DNA of 64,000 nt from Gemmatimonas aurantiaca T-27. GTDB lineage: Bacteria > Gemmatimonadota > Gemmatimonadetes > Gemmatimonadales > Gemmatimonadaceae. Under the pieces are notes generated by a model. It searched no databases. It saw nothing but the letters and a program-made list of their open reading frames with translations, and had not been told where the DNA came from. The stretch is taken from contig NC_012489.1 in the NCBI RefSeq assembly GCF_000010305.1, positions 2,115,646 through 2,179,645 of the forward strand, given 5' to 3'. This document shows positions 24,200-32,570 of the stretch, in pieces. Numbering within the stretch: position 1 is the first letter of the stretch; the number at the start of each line of letters is the position of its first letter. Made by a program: the position numbers and the translations under genes.

Positions 24200-25387
24200 G
24201 TGAAGGACCGCATCGACTGCCTCGATGTCGATATGGACGGGCGGGAGTTCACGCGCTGTGCGTACTGTGGCGAGCGTACGAACCGACTCCCGCCGGCAGG
24301 CTGGGATCGGCTGTCGGCGCTGTACTGCGAGGCGCACGAATCACTCAAGGGGCGCGACCCGCAGTTCGTGATCCCGCAGGCGATCGGTGACGCGGTGGCT
24401 GACCTGCGCCGCCCAGCATCCGAACTGATCGACTGGTCGCTCCCTGAAATCACGGACCTGGCTGGCTACCTGCTGCCTGGCACCGTGACGTATGCCTGCG
24501 CGTTCCCGAAGGGCGGCAAGACGACATTCCTCTCCAACCAGATGGCGCACTGGGACCGCACCGGGCGCCGCGTCTGGGCTATGCCGACCGAATCACGCCC
24601 CAAGGGGCTGGTCACACGCCTCGCGTGCTTTCGGGTCGGCGTCGCGCCGGATGAGGCGATGTCGCGCCGTCTGCGGGTGCGCGCGGACGCTGGGGACACC
24701 GACGCCGAGCAGCAACTGCGGGCGCTGTTCAGCGAGTTTGACCGCATGCTGGCGGGCGTGGAAGCGGACGGCTGCAACTACGCCATCGAGCCCTCTCCGC
24801 GCCTCACGCGCACCACGTTCCGTCGTTCGTGTCAGGCAGCGGCCGAGGGCGGATACGAGTTGGTGGTCGTCGACCACGTGGATCACATCGGCGGCGATCC
24901 GGGCACCGGCGAGTCGGGCTACGCAGCGAGCGAAGCGGTGCAGCACGACGCTCTGGAGTTCGCGGAAACGTTTGACATCGCCGTGCTCCTGATGTCGCAG
25001 TTCAACACGCGCATCGCCAAAGATCCGCTCGCGATGTTCAAGCGCCCGCAGACCGATTGGTTGTGGATGAAGGGCGTGAAAGATCAGGTCGCAACGACTA
25101 TGTTTGGCCTCTACCGGCCGATGGCGCCGGATCTGGAAGATTCACTCGTCCAACGTGTGCGCACCGGGGACGAGGAGCCGTGGAAAATCGCATTGCCGAA
25201 CACGATGGGGCTGGCGGATATGGCCTCGCGGTTCGGTGGCTCAAAGATCGGCCGCACCACCCACATCCAGTACGACCACGGGATCCTGCGCAGTTTGCCC
25301 GCCAGTGATGCGTTCACGATCGAGGCTGCGTACAACGGCATCCACACCGGCAGCCCGTCAGACCGACCCAGCCGGAGGATTCGGTAG
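24200..25387 (+). CDS. RecA-fold ATPase, probable replicative helicase
   Basis: 395 residues from GTG 24200. Residues 1-40 carry a Cys pair and a later Cys/His (CAYC...YCEAH), a possible zinc site. From about residue 75 a RecA-like domain starts: LPGTVTYACAFPKGGKTTFLSNQ is the P-loop region, with Ala where the first Gly is usual. YELVVVDHVDHIGGDPG is Walker B, and AVLLMSQFN is the sensor strand. This is the AAA_25/DnaB-like class used by phages as replicative helicase or ATP-driven loader. It lies between SSB and the initiator, supporting a fork role. Confidence 0.75.
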   Translation: MKDRIDCLDVDMDGREFTRCAYCGERTNRLPPAGWDRLSALYCEAHESLKGRDPQFVIPQAIGDAVADLRRPASELIDWSLPEITDLAGYLLPGTVTYACAFPKGGKTTFLSNQMAHWDRTGRRVWAMPTESRPKGLVTRLACFRVGVAPDEAMSRRLRVRADAGDTDAEQQLRALFSEFDRMLAGVEADGCNYAIEPSPRLTRTTFRRSCQAAAEGGYELVVVDHVDHIGGDPGTGESGYAASEAVQHDALEFAETFDIAVLLMSQFNTRIAKDPLAMFKRPQTDWLWMKGVKDQVATTMFGLYRPMAPDLEDSLVQRVRTGDEEPWKIALPNTMGLADMASRFGGSKIGRTTHIQYDHGILRSLPASDAFTIEAAYNGIHTGSPSDRPSRRIR

Positions 25388-26265
25388 TGGCACGGATTCG
25401 CACGATCAAGCCCGAGTTCTGGCAGGACGAAAAGCTCGTCGGCCTGCCGGATGTCACGCGCCTGCTGTTCCTGGGGCTCGTGTCGCTCGCCGATGACGCG
25501 GGGCGGTTGCTGGACAAGCCGGTAAAAATCGAGGCGGATCTATTCGACGGGGAGCAAGACCGGCGCCGCGAGGTCGTGGAATCTCTCGCGAATCTCTCGC
25601 GAATCGGGGTGATTCGACGCGGTTTCACGGCCTCCGGTCAGCGCATCATCGAAATCACGAATTGGAAACGGCACCAGCGTGTTGATCACCCAAACTACGC
25701 GGCGTCGTTCCCGGAAATCGTTACGCCGTATGAGGATACGCCAATTCGCGAGGCATTCGCGAATCATTCGCGAGAGATTCGCGAGGCGCTCGCGAGCCAT
25801 ACCAACGACCTACGACCAGTACCAACGACCAGTACCAGTACCAACGACCTGTTCTCCGGCGTCGCTGACGCGCCACCGGCGCCGCAGATCGTGCGGGCGC
25901 CTCGACCACGCAACGGCCCGCAGTTCCCGCACTTCTCCCGCGATCGGTGCGACGCCATGCACGCGACGTGGGTGTCCACCCGGGGTGCGGTGGAGTACGG
26001 CCGGTTCCGCAAAACGATCGGCCCGCTGTTCACGATTGCCGAAGCCGATCGACCACCGGAAGCGCCCACCGACGCGGAGCTGGCCGACGCGCTGCGCAGC
26101 TTCGCCGAGATGGCGGGCATCGGTGCCGAATCGCGCTTCGCGACGATCGACCGCGCGGCGCAATGCCTCGCCGAGATCGCCCGCACCCGCCGCCGCTTCG
26201 CCACCGACCCCATCGCGCGCTCGGACGCCGTCATGCGCATCATCCACGGGAAAGCCGCCGCATGA
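25387..26265 (+). CDS. Phage replication initiator (lambda O-like)
   Basis: 292 residues from GTG 25387. The N-terminus MARIRTIKPEFWQDEKLVGL, TRLLFLGLVSLADDAGR and ITNWKRHQRVDHPNY match the widespread phage replication protein family with a winged-helix DNA-binding domain. The C-terminal third is a separate helical domain, probably a helicase-contacting part. Its gene holds 11-bp tandem iterons between the two domains, as the origin lies inside gene O in lambda. A Thr/Ser/Pro-rich linker (VPTTSTSTND) joins the domains. Confidence 0.75.
   Translation: MARIRTIKPEFWQDEKLVGLPDVTRLLFLGLVSLADDAGRLLDKPVKIEADLFDGEQDRRREVVESLANLSRIGVIRRGFTASGQRIIEITNWKRHQRVDHPNYAASFPEIVTPYEDTPIREAFANHSREIREALASHTNDLRPVPTTSTSTNDLFSGVADAPPAPQIVRAPRPRNGPQFPHFSRDRCDAMHATWVSTRGAVEYGRFRKTIGPLFTIAEADRPPEAPTDAELADALRSFAEMAGIGAESRFATIDRAAQCLAEIARTRRRFATDPIARSDAVMRIIHGKAAA
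25581..25602 (+). repeat. 11-bp iteron pair within the initiator gene
   Basis: Two adjacent copies of ATCTCTCGCGA, sharing the TCGCGA core and 11-base pitch of the larger array 140 bases downstream. Confidence 0.7.
25744..25798 (+). repeat. Five tandem 11-bp iterons, candidate phage origin
   Basis: Units at 25744, 25755, 25766, 25777 and 25788: ATTCGCGAGGC, ATTCGCGAATC, ATTCGCGAGAG, ATTCGCGAGGC, GCTCGCGAGCC. Eleven bases is not a multiple of three, so the period is set at DNA level, not by a protein repeat. One unit is about one helical turn, placing all sites on the same face. Confidence 0.75.
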
Positions 26266-26705
26266 GATTTTCAACCAAGCACTATCGCAAGAAGCCGCCG
26301 GTTCTCGGGCCAGAATCGGGCCGTGGTGACACGATCCCCCTGCCCCGAGGGGTAGACCCGTCCTCGGCCGCCATGAACGCCACAGAGGCCAAATACGCGG
26401 CGTTTCTGGCCGGCGAGGTCGCAGGTGGCCGCGTCGCCGCGTGGTGGTACCAGCGCATGTCGTGGCGGCTCGGGCCGGGGACGCACTACCGGCCCGACTT
26501 TGTCGTGCTGCGGCCCGATGGCCTGTTGGAGCTCCACGAGGTCAAGGCGCGAGCGAAGTCTGGGTTCGGCGCGACCGAAGCGAGTTGGGCCAAGGTCAAG
26601 ACGGCCGCCGGTGAAGCGCCGTTCCCGATCCGCGTCGTGTGGCCCAACAAAGGCGCATGGGAGCATCGCGCCATCACCCCCACCGCCGCGGAGCGGGCGG
26701 CATGA
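26262..26705 (+). CDS. DUF1064-like PD-(D/E)XK nuclease
   Basis: 147 residues. NATEAKYAAFLAGEVAGG begins the domain. YRPDFVVLRPDGLLELHEVKA gives the catalytic D...ExK set, and WAKVKTAAGEAPFPIRVVWP closes it. This matches DUF1064 phage proteins, believed to be endonucleases, perhaps a Holliday-junction-type role. It follows the initiator gene. Confidence 0.75.
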   Translation: MRFSTKHYRKKPPVLGPESGRGDTIPLPRGVDPSSAAMNATEAKYAAFLAGEVAGGRVAAWWYQRMSWRLGPGTHYRPDFVVLRPDGLLELHEVKARAKSGFGATEASWAKVKTAAGEAPFPIRVVWPNKGAWEHRAITPTAAERAA

Positions 26706-26962
26706 ATCCTGACTACGAACACTCGGTGATCGTTTGCGGGCCTGATGCGTACCGCGAGTACCTCGCCCACGAGAAGCTTGGCGGCCGTCTCCCTTGGCCT
26801 GCTCCGTGGGAAGCGGTGCGTCTCCAGGCCGCCGAGATGCGGCATATCTTCGTGGGCCATCAGTTCGACGCGCCGCAGGTAGTGCAGATGAGCCATCGAG
26901 GGATGGTGGAGGCAAGGGAACGCTCGGAGGAAATAGCTGCTGCCCAGCGGAGATCCGCATGA
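26702..26962 (+). CDS. Hypothetical small phage protein
   Basis: 86 residues from ATG 26702 with 4-base overlaps at both ends. Mixed helical. Unrecognised. Confidence 0.5.
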   Translation: MNPDYEHSVIVCGPDAYREYLAHEKLGGRLPWPAPWEAVRLQAAEMRHIFVGHQFDAPQVVQMSHRGMVEARERSEEIAAAQRRSA

Positions 26963-27303
26963 CCCCCTTCCCCCAGTTCTCCGCCGGCGTCCGCTGCCCT
27001 TGGTGCCGACGCCCACAGACAGCGGTCCGTCTCCGGACTGGCGACGTGGTGTTGGATTGCTGGCACCAGCGCTGTCAGCGGCTCGTGTGGGCGCTGCGTG
27101 TGGCTGAGGGTGTGCCGACCGTGGCGCAGGTCGAAACGCTGATTGGGGCACGGCTGGCGTCGTGGGCGGTGGCGAGCGGGCCGCTGGCGCCGGTGCTGTC
27201 GCTGCCTGTGCCGTCGCATCTGACGGCCGGCACACCACGGCTCGAGCTGGTCGCGGCGCTCACGGCCTACTGGACACCGGTGCCGAGGCGACTGGCGGCG
27301 TAG
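26959..27303 (+). CDS. Zinc-ribbon phage protein
   Basis: 114 residues. CPWC near residue 13 and a CWHQRC segment near residue 34 give a primase-like zinc ribbon pattern. No catalytic domain follows. It ends the early operon just before the leader with promoter and terminator. Confidence 0.6.
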   Translation: MTPFPQFSAGVRCPWCRRPQTAVRLRTGDVVLDCWHQRCQRLVWALRVAEGVPTVAQVETLIGARLASWAVASGPLAPVLSLPVPSHLTAGTPRLELVAALTAYWTPVPRRLAA

Positions 27304-27320
27304 CGCCTGACGCCCACGAT

Positions 27321-27349
27321 TTGACGCCACGGCCAACCGGTGGTAGGTT
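27321..27349 (+). promoter_or_regulatory. Putative late-operon promoter
   Basis: TTGACG (27321-27326), a 17-base spacer, and TAGGTT (27344-27349). The -35 is 5/6 to consensus and the -10 is weaker. It lies in the only sizeable gap between the early and late blocks. Confidence 0.5.
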
Positions 27350-27373
27350 GGCAAGACAATTCATACCCCGCCG

Positions 27374-27416
27374 ACGCGGCGTGCTCCCAGCAACTCTTGG
27401 GGGCCGCCGCGTTTTT
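27374..27416 (+). terminator. Rho-independent terminator ahead of terminase
   Basis: 8-bp perfect arms ACGCGGCG (27374-27381) and CGCCGCGT (27405-27412), with an inner partial pairing, followed by TTTTT. It stands between the putative promoter and the packaging genes, so late expression would need readthrough or antitermination. Confidence 0.75.
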
Positions 27417-27432
27417 GCGTTCAGCCCCGCGT

Positions 27433-27831
27433 ATGGTCGATTCCGCTCCCAATCCGCCGCTCGTTCCGCAACCGCACGGTGGTGCGCTCTACCGTGGCGG
27501 GCGCAAAGGCAATCGTGGGAACCGCATGCGCGCCGTCGTCCAGAAACAGGCGATGCACTTCGTGGCCGAGCGGTTGCCACTGCTGGCCCACGCGGCGGAC
27601 GGCGTGGTGGTGGAGTTCGGCGAAAAGGGCGAGCTCAAGCTGGCCAGTCCCACACAAGGCGAGCGCAACGCCGCAATGAAGTTGCTGTGGGAGATCGCCA
27701 ATTCTCAACGCAAGATCAGCCTGACCGAGGTCCGGAAGCGTCTGGTGGCACAAGTTGCGGCGATCCGTGAGACGTTGCCGCCAGAGCAAGCCGACCTCGT
27801 GCTTGCGAAGCTGGCCGAGGTCTGGAAGTGA
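27433..27831 (+). CDS. Probable terminase small subunit
   Basis: 132 residues from ATG 27433. The head PQPHGGALYRGGRKGNRGN is typical of the disordered start of phage small terminases. A helical body (ERNAAMKLLWEIANSQRKI) follows. It lies immediately upstream of, and overlaps, the large terminase. It would recognise phage DNA for packaging. The assignment is from context and the head motif. Confidence 0.65.
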   Translation: MVDSAPNPPLVPQPHGGALYRGGRKGNRGNRMRAVVQKQAMHFVAERLPLLAHAADGVVVEFGEKGELKLASPTQGERNAAMKLLWEIANSQRKISLTEVRKRLVAQVAAIRETLPPEQADLVLAKLAEVWK

Positions 27832-29531
27832 CCACGCTGTTGGGCGACTCGCCCTCGTTCAGCGAGCTGTTCAAGGCCGCCGTGGTCGAGACGGCCACCG
27901 TCGCGCCGTCGCTCGTCATCGACCACAGCGCCTATCGCCACGACCCGCTGGGCTGGGCTGAAGTCGCCTTGGGTGTCTCTCGGGAGACGCTGCTGTGGTC
28001 GTTGTTCGACGCGTATGGCACGCACGAGTGGGACGGCACACCAGACCCGCTCGCGACCGTACTTGAAGCAATCGCGAAGAACCAGTGGGTCGCGGTGGCC
28101 AGCGGCACGGGCACGGGCAAGACGTTCCTCGAAGCGGTACTGTTGCTGTGGTGGATCGCAGTCGAGCCGGACTCGATTGCGACGACGGTGGCCACCAAGG
28201 CCGACCAGCAGGAGAAGGGTATCTGGCGCGAAGTCGCCCGCCACTGGCCGCGGTTCCAAGCCTGCTTCCCAGAAGCGGAGCTGACCACGCTGCGCATTCG
28301 CATGGAGCCATGGCGTGGCGATGCGTGGGGCGCGTGGGGCATCACGGCCGCCCCGAAGGCGGGCGAGGAATCGAGTTCCGCGGTGCAGGGGTTGCACGCG
28401 AAGCGGCTGTTGATCTTGGTCGACGAAACGCCTGGTGTGCCACAGCCCGTGATGACGGCGCTGGTGAATACGGCAACGGGCGAAGAGAACGTGATTGCGG
28501 CGTTCGGGAACCCCGACTATCAGGCCGATCCGCTCGGACAGTTCGCGGAAACGAAGCGTGTCACCGCCATTCGCATCAGCGCCCTCGACCACCCCAACGT
28601 GGTGCTCGGTGTGGAGCGCATCCCTGGTGCGGCAACCCGCCTGTCGATAGCGACCCGCGAAGACAAGTACGGCGTGGAGAGTGGCGTCTACCAGTCGCGC
28701 GTGCGTGGCATCGCGCCGGAGCAGTCCGCATCAGCGCTGATCCATCTCGCCTGGTGTGTCGCGGCAGCGGATCGCGCCGAATCGGTGCAGCATGCGGCGC
28801 TCGCGCTCGGGCCGAAGGCGCTCGGTGTGGACGTGGCGCAGTCTGAGAACGGCGACAAGGCGGCCGTGGCTATGGGCCAAGGGGCCCGCCTGCTCTCGGT
28901 CATCGCCAAGGCGTGCCCGAACGCCACGAAGCTCGGCGCCGAAGTGTGGCAGTTGATGCGCGACGAAGGGATCGTGCCAGAGTACGTCGGCGTGGACCCC
29001 ATTGGCGTTGGTGCCGCCACGGTGAACCACCTGGACGGTGAGTGTGAGAAGGAGAACGCCGGTCGGTCGGTGGTGCGCTGCAGCGGTGGCGCAAAAGCCA
29101 TGGAGGCGTCGTCGCGGGCGGCTGATGGCTCGGCGATGGAGTGGCTGGCCGACGCCAACAAGTTCAAGAACCTGCGAGCGCAGATGTGGTGGCAGCTCCG
29201 CGAAGACCTGCGTAACGGGTTGATCGCCCTGCCCCGTGACCGTGAACTGTTCCGCGAGTTGACCACCGTGCAGTTCGACGAGGACGGCGGGATCGTTACG
29301 CTCGAATCCAAGGACGACATCCGGAAGCGTTTGGGTCGCTCACCGGATCGCGCGGATGCCGTTGTGTACTGGAACTGGGTGCGCCCCCGGACGCGTGTGA
29401 ATCAGCCGCCGCCGGAAGGGTTCGACGTGGCGCGCCCCATCCGCAATTATGCCCCGCGCCAGCAGACGCCGGCGCCGTTCACTACCCCGCAGGTCACGGG
29501 CTGGCGCCCGGGAGCGATGTCACATGGCTGA
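27828..29531 (+). CDS. Terminase large subunit
   Basis: 567 residues from GTG 27828. The ATPase domain has a P-loop SGTGTGKT (residues 92-99) and Walker B ILVDE (196-200), with ATTVATKADQQEKGIW as the Q/adenine-binding stretch. The C-terminal nuclease begins near LGVDVAQSENGDKAAVAM with its first Asp, and has a second acidic site in VGVDPIGVG and a last one in SPDRADAVVYWNW. It pumps DNA into proheads and cuts it. Confidence 0.93.
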   Translation: MTTLLGDSPSFSELFKAAVVETATVAPSLVIDHSAYRHDPLGWAEVALGVSRETLLWSLFDAYGTHEWDGTPDPLATVLEAIAKNQWVAVASGTGTGKTFLEAVLLLWWIAVEPDSIATTVATKADQQEKGIWREVARHWPRFQACFPEAELTTLRIRMEPWRGDAWGAWGITAAPKAGEESSSAVQGLHAKRLLILVDETPGVPQPVMTALVNTATGEENVIAAFGNPDYQADPLGQFAETKRVTAIRISALDHPNVVLGVERIPGAATRLSIATREDKYGVESGVYQSRVRGIAPEQSASALIHLAWCVAAADRAESVQHAALALGPKALGVDVAQSENGDKAAVAMGQGARLLSVIAKACPNATKLGAEVWQLMRDEGIVPEYVGVDPIGVGAATVNHLDGECEKENAGRSVVRCSGGAKAMEASSRAADGSAMEWLADANKFKNLRAQMWWQLREDLRNGLIALPRDRELFRELTTVQFDEDGGIVTLESKDDIRKRLGRSPDRADAVVYWNWVRPRTRVNQPPPEGFDVARPIRNYAPRQQTPAPFTTPQVTGWRPGAMSHG

Positions 29532-29775
29532 ATTCGTGCAGCGTCCGATCACCGTCGATGCCGAGCAGTTCGTCGACGAAAAGAAGCTGCCCGATGGCGT
29601 ACTCAGTGAGTCAACGCAGCGGTGGCTGTACTCCGTGGGTGGGCTGCGGCCGATCAACAAGGGCCAGTGGATCGTGCGTCATCCGGATCGGCTGCACGAC
29701 ATCCTCGACGATGCGGAGTTCCAGCGCTGCTACGCGACCACGCAGGCGAAGAGCGCCAGCAAGAAGAGCGAATAG
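29524..29775 (+). CDS. Small phage protein beside terminase
   Basis: 83 residues from ATG 29524. QRPITVDAEQF, then INKGQWIVRHPDRLHDILDDAEFQRCY, resembles a common phage family in which a GDWIV motif is followed by a residue pattern like PCKPDIFE. Function unknown. Confidence 0.65.
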   Translation: MAEFVQRPITVDAEQFVDEKKLPDGVLSESTQRWLYSVGGLRPINKGQWIVRHPDRLHDILDDAEFQRCYATTQAKSASKKSE

Positions 29776-30149
29776 TGCCTTTCGTGCCCGCCGCTGTCCT
29801 GCAGTCGTTGCTGGCTGCGACCACCCAGCAGGCCGACGCCACCCAGGCGTTAGCCGCGGCGTTGTCACGACAGGCAGAGGCCGACTTGGCCCGCGTCACG
29901 TTGGACCGTGAGCGCCTGCAGTGGGAACAGGGGCGCGAGAAGGCGGCTGCGGAGGCGGTGGAGCGCGAGCACGAACGATCACGGGGCGAAGATTTGCCGG
30001 ACCTCGTGCAGCAGACGATTTCGAAGTTCGCGGGTGAGGATCCGATGCTGCGCTCGCAACTCGCCAGCTATGCCCGTACACGCGCGGCCCGCGGCATTCC
30101 GGAGCAGCAGATCGTGAAGGAGATCACGATGGGAGATCCGACGCGATGA
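29775..30149 (+). CDS. Coiled-coil phage protein before the portal
   Basis: 124 residues from GTG 29775. A long charged coiled coil (LARVTLDRERLQWEQGREK) leads to a C-terminal helical part. It could be a packaging or portal-assembly helper by position only. Confidence 0.55.
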   Translation: MPFVPAAVLQSLLAATTQQADATQALAAALSRQAEADLARVTLDRERLQWEQGREKAAAEAVEREHERSRGEDLPDLVQQTISKFAGEDPMLRSQLASYARTRAARGIPEQQIVKEITMGDPTR

Positions 30150-32545
30150 GTGAAACGGAGACGGCCACAGCCGCAGAAAACGAGACGGACGACGGGCAAG
30201 ACCTGCTCACGCTGCCGGAGAAGACTGCGGCCAAGCGATTGTCTGCGCTCTGGGACGCGTTGGAAGACCCGATGCGGCAGCGCGTCCCGAAGTGGGAGCG
30301 CAACCGGCTCTCGCGGCGCGGGATCCGTGGCGTGCGTGTGCTCGGCGCCGCGTCTGCGCGCGACGATTCGGATGGCGTGTGGGTACCGCCGGGCGCGACA
30401 GACCAGCCCCCAGTACCCAACAACGTCGACCAGCTCACGCGCAGGATCGTGGACACAATCACGTCCGATGAGCCCAAGATCGAAGCGGTGTCGCCGTCGC
30501 CGGATGACCTGGACATCGAGGCGGCGGAACAGGCCACGCGCATTCTGGAGCACGAAGACGCGGCGGCAGCGAGCAACCTGCGCAAGCTGGTGCAAAAGGC
30601 GCTCAACCGCGCCGGTACGTATTCGTCCTCGTTCAGCTTTCAGTACGTCGACCAGTACGGACTGCTCGAGCCGATCGAAGTGTTGGCGCATCCGCTGGCG
30701 ACGGACCCTGAGAATCCGTTGGTGGACCCGCAGACGGGGATGCCCGCGGCAGGACCATTCGAAACGCGCTATGTCGTGGTGGGCGCAGACGGCCAGAAGC
30801 AGCTCTCGGCTTCTCGCAAAGGGGCGGAGCTCGGCTGGAAGCCCCTGATTCGGGAAGACTTACTGAACCCGCACTGCGTGCGGCTCTGGCCGGCGACGGC
30901 CGAGGGGATCGATACCGCGGAAGGCGTCTTCGTCGGCCGGGTGACGACGCTCGGCGCCATCAAGGCCAGCTTCCCGGATGTCGCGGAGTTGGACGCGGAC
31001 GAGCTGCGGAAGCTGTGCGCCTGGCGACCAGCGACGGGCAAGAAATATTGGGCGCCCATTGCGTTGGCTGAAGCCGCCGACAAGAGCGCGCTCGCCATGC
31101 AGGACCGGAGCAAAGGCAGCGAACAGGCGCCGCCCGACGAAACCATCGTGTATTTCCGCTGCCTGTATCTGCGGAGCAGTCGGAAATACCCGATGGGCGC
31201 GTATTTCTGTCTCGGCGCGAATACTCAGCTGGTTGGCCGTGGAAAATGGTCGGCCACGGTGGGCGATGGCGAGGATGAGCGCGAAGAGCCGCTCGACTTG
31301 CCCGTTGCGCAGTGCCGGTTTTTCGAGGATCCGGCTGATCAGGATCCGTACGGGCTCTCGCCGGTCGAATGGCTGGCGCCGATGGATGAGGCGGTGGCCA
31401 CGCAAACGATCGCGTGGCTGGAATATCTCTATCGGTTCAACCACCCGAACACCTTTTTGCCGCTGGGCTCCGTTATTCAGCCCGGGCAACTGAATATTCG
31501 GGACGGCACGCCCATCCGGTACAACGCGGCGGCGGGGAAATTGGAATATGAGTCGATCCCCACGTTCCCCAGTGAATCGACGGCCCTGATCGACAAGTAC
31601 GAAGCGTGGATGCGCACACTCTCCGGGCTGGAGAACGCGGCGCGTGGCGTCGCAGATCCCTCGGTGAAATCCGGCATTCACGCCGAGCGGATTATTGAGC
31701 AGGCGTTGGTGGCGCTTACGCAGGTGGTCAGCAACGTCCAGGACTTCCTGCTGCGTCGTGGACGGATTCGGTTGCAGTTGATCGCGACGCACTACACGGC
31801 GCCGCGCTTGCTCCGCATCAATGGCGACGGCGGCCTGCCACAGGTCCGGGCGTTCCAAGGTGCCGACCTGCGGACGATTCGCGACGTGCGTCTGCAGCGC
31901 AACAGCATGACCATGCTGACGCGCTCGGCGAAAGTGTCGATGCTCCGTGATGAGCTGACGCTGGGTATGCAGGCGAACGACCCGAGCGCGTACCTGCGGT
32001 ACCGCACACAGGCCGCCTCGCTCACCGACGCCATCGCGACACAGGACGACGATCCGCACATGCAGCGGGTGCAGCGTCAGGTGACGGAATGGCGCCGTGG
32101 GCCGAAGGAGGGGGCCGACCCGAATACGATTTGGGCCGTACTACCGGTGGACGACGACCCGACGGTCGCGCCGATGCGCGCCTATCGACTGGGCCGCGCG
32201 ATCGCGTCAGACCGCTTCACGAAATTCCCGCCCGACTGGAATCAGCCGTTGGTCGCAGCGTATCAGGCCGCGCGTCAGGCGGCCGGAATGATGAACGCCG
32301 CTGAGCAAGCGCAGTCCCAGCAGCAAGCGACACAGGCGCAAGCACAAGCCGAAGCGCAGAGCACGGGTCAGCAGCAGCAGATGGACGCGCAGAACGAGCA
32401 GGCGAAGCAACAGCAGGCGCACGCCAACAAGCTCGAGGAAATCGTGGTGACGGAACAGGTGAAGACTGCGGCGCAGATGGAAGTCGACGCGCAGCGGGCG
32501 GCGGTGCATGCGATGCCTGTCGCGGGGATGGGCGAGGACTATTGA
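30146..32545 (+). CDS. Portal protein
   Basis: 799 residues. The size and layout fit the P22-like portals of short-tailed phages: an acidic Glu/Asp head, PPVPNNVDQLTRRIVDTITSD, and a Gln/Ala-rich C-terminal barrel-like tail (QQQATQAQAQAEAQSTGQ). It follows the terminase genes and precedes a scaffold and capsid gene. The portal is the DNA gate and packaging motor dock at one vertex. I identify it by position, size and tail composition. Confidence 0.85.
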   Translation: MSETETATAAENETDDGQDLLTLPEKTAAKRLSALWDALEDPMRQRVPKWERNRLSRRGIRGVRVLGAASARDDSDGVWVPPGATDQPPVPNNVDQLTRRIVDTITSDEPKIEAVSPSPDDLDIEAAEQATRILEHEDAAAASNLRKLVQKALNRAGTYSSSFSFQYVDQYGLLEPIEVLAHPLATDPENPLVDPQTGMPAAGPFETRYVVVGADGQKQLSASRKGAELGWKPLIREDLLNPHCVRLWPATAEGIDTAEGVFVGRVTTLGAIKASFPDVAELDADELRKLCAWRPATGKKYWAPIALAEAADKSALAMQDRSKGSEQAPPDETIVYFRCLYLRSSRKYPMGAYFCLGANTQLVGRGKWSATVGDGEDEREEPLDLPVAQCRFFEDPADQDPYGLSPVEWLAPMDEAVATQTIAWLEYLYRFNHPNTFLPLGSVIQPGQLNIRDGTPIRYNAAAGKLEYESIPTFPSESTALIDKYEAWMRTLSGLENAARGVADPSVKSGIHAERIIEQALVALTQVVSNVQDFLLRRGRIRLQLIATHYTAPRLLRINGDGGLPQVRAFQGADLRTIRDVRLQRNSMTMLTRSAKVSMLRDELTLGMQANDPSAYLRYRTQAASLTDAIATQDDDPHMQRVQRQVTEWRRGPKEGADPNTIWAVLPVDDDPTVAPMRAYRLGRAIASDRFTKFPPDWNQPLVAAYQAARQAAGMMNAAEQAQSQQQATQAQAQAEAQSTGQQQQMDAQNEQAKQQQAHANKLEEIVVTEQVKTAAQMEVDAQRAAVHAMPVAGMGEDY

Positions 32546-32570
32546 CCACAACCACGGAGTATCACATACT

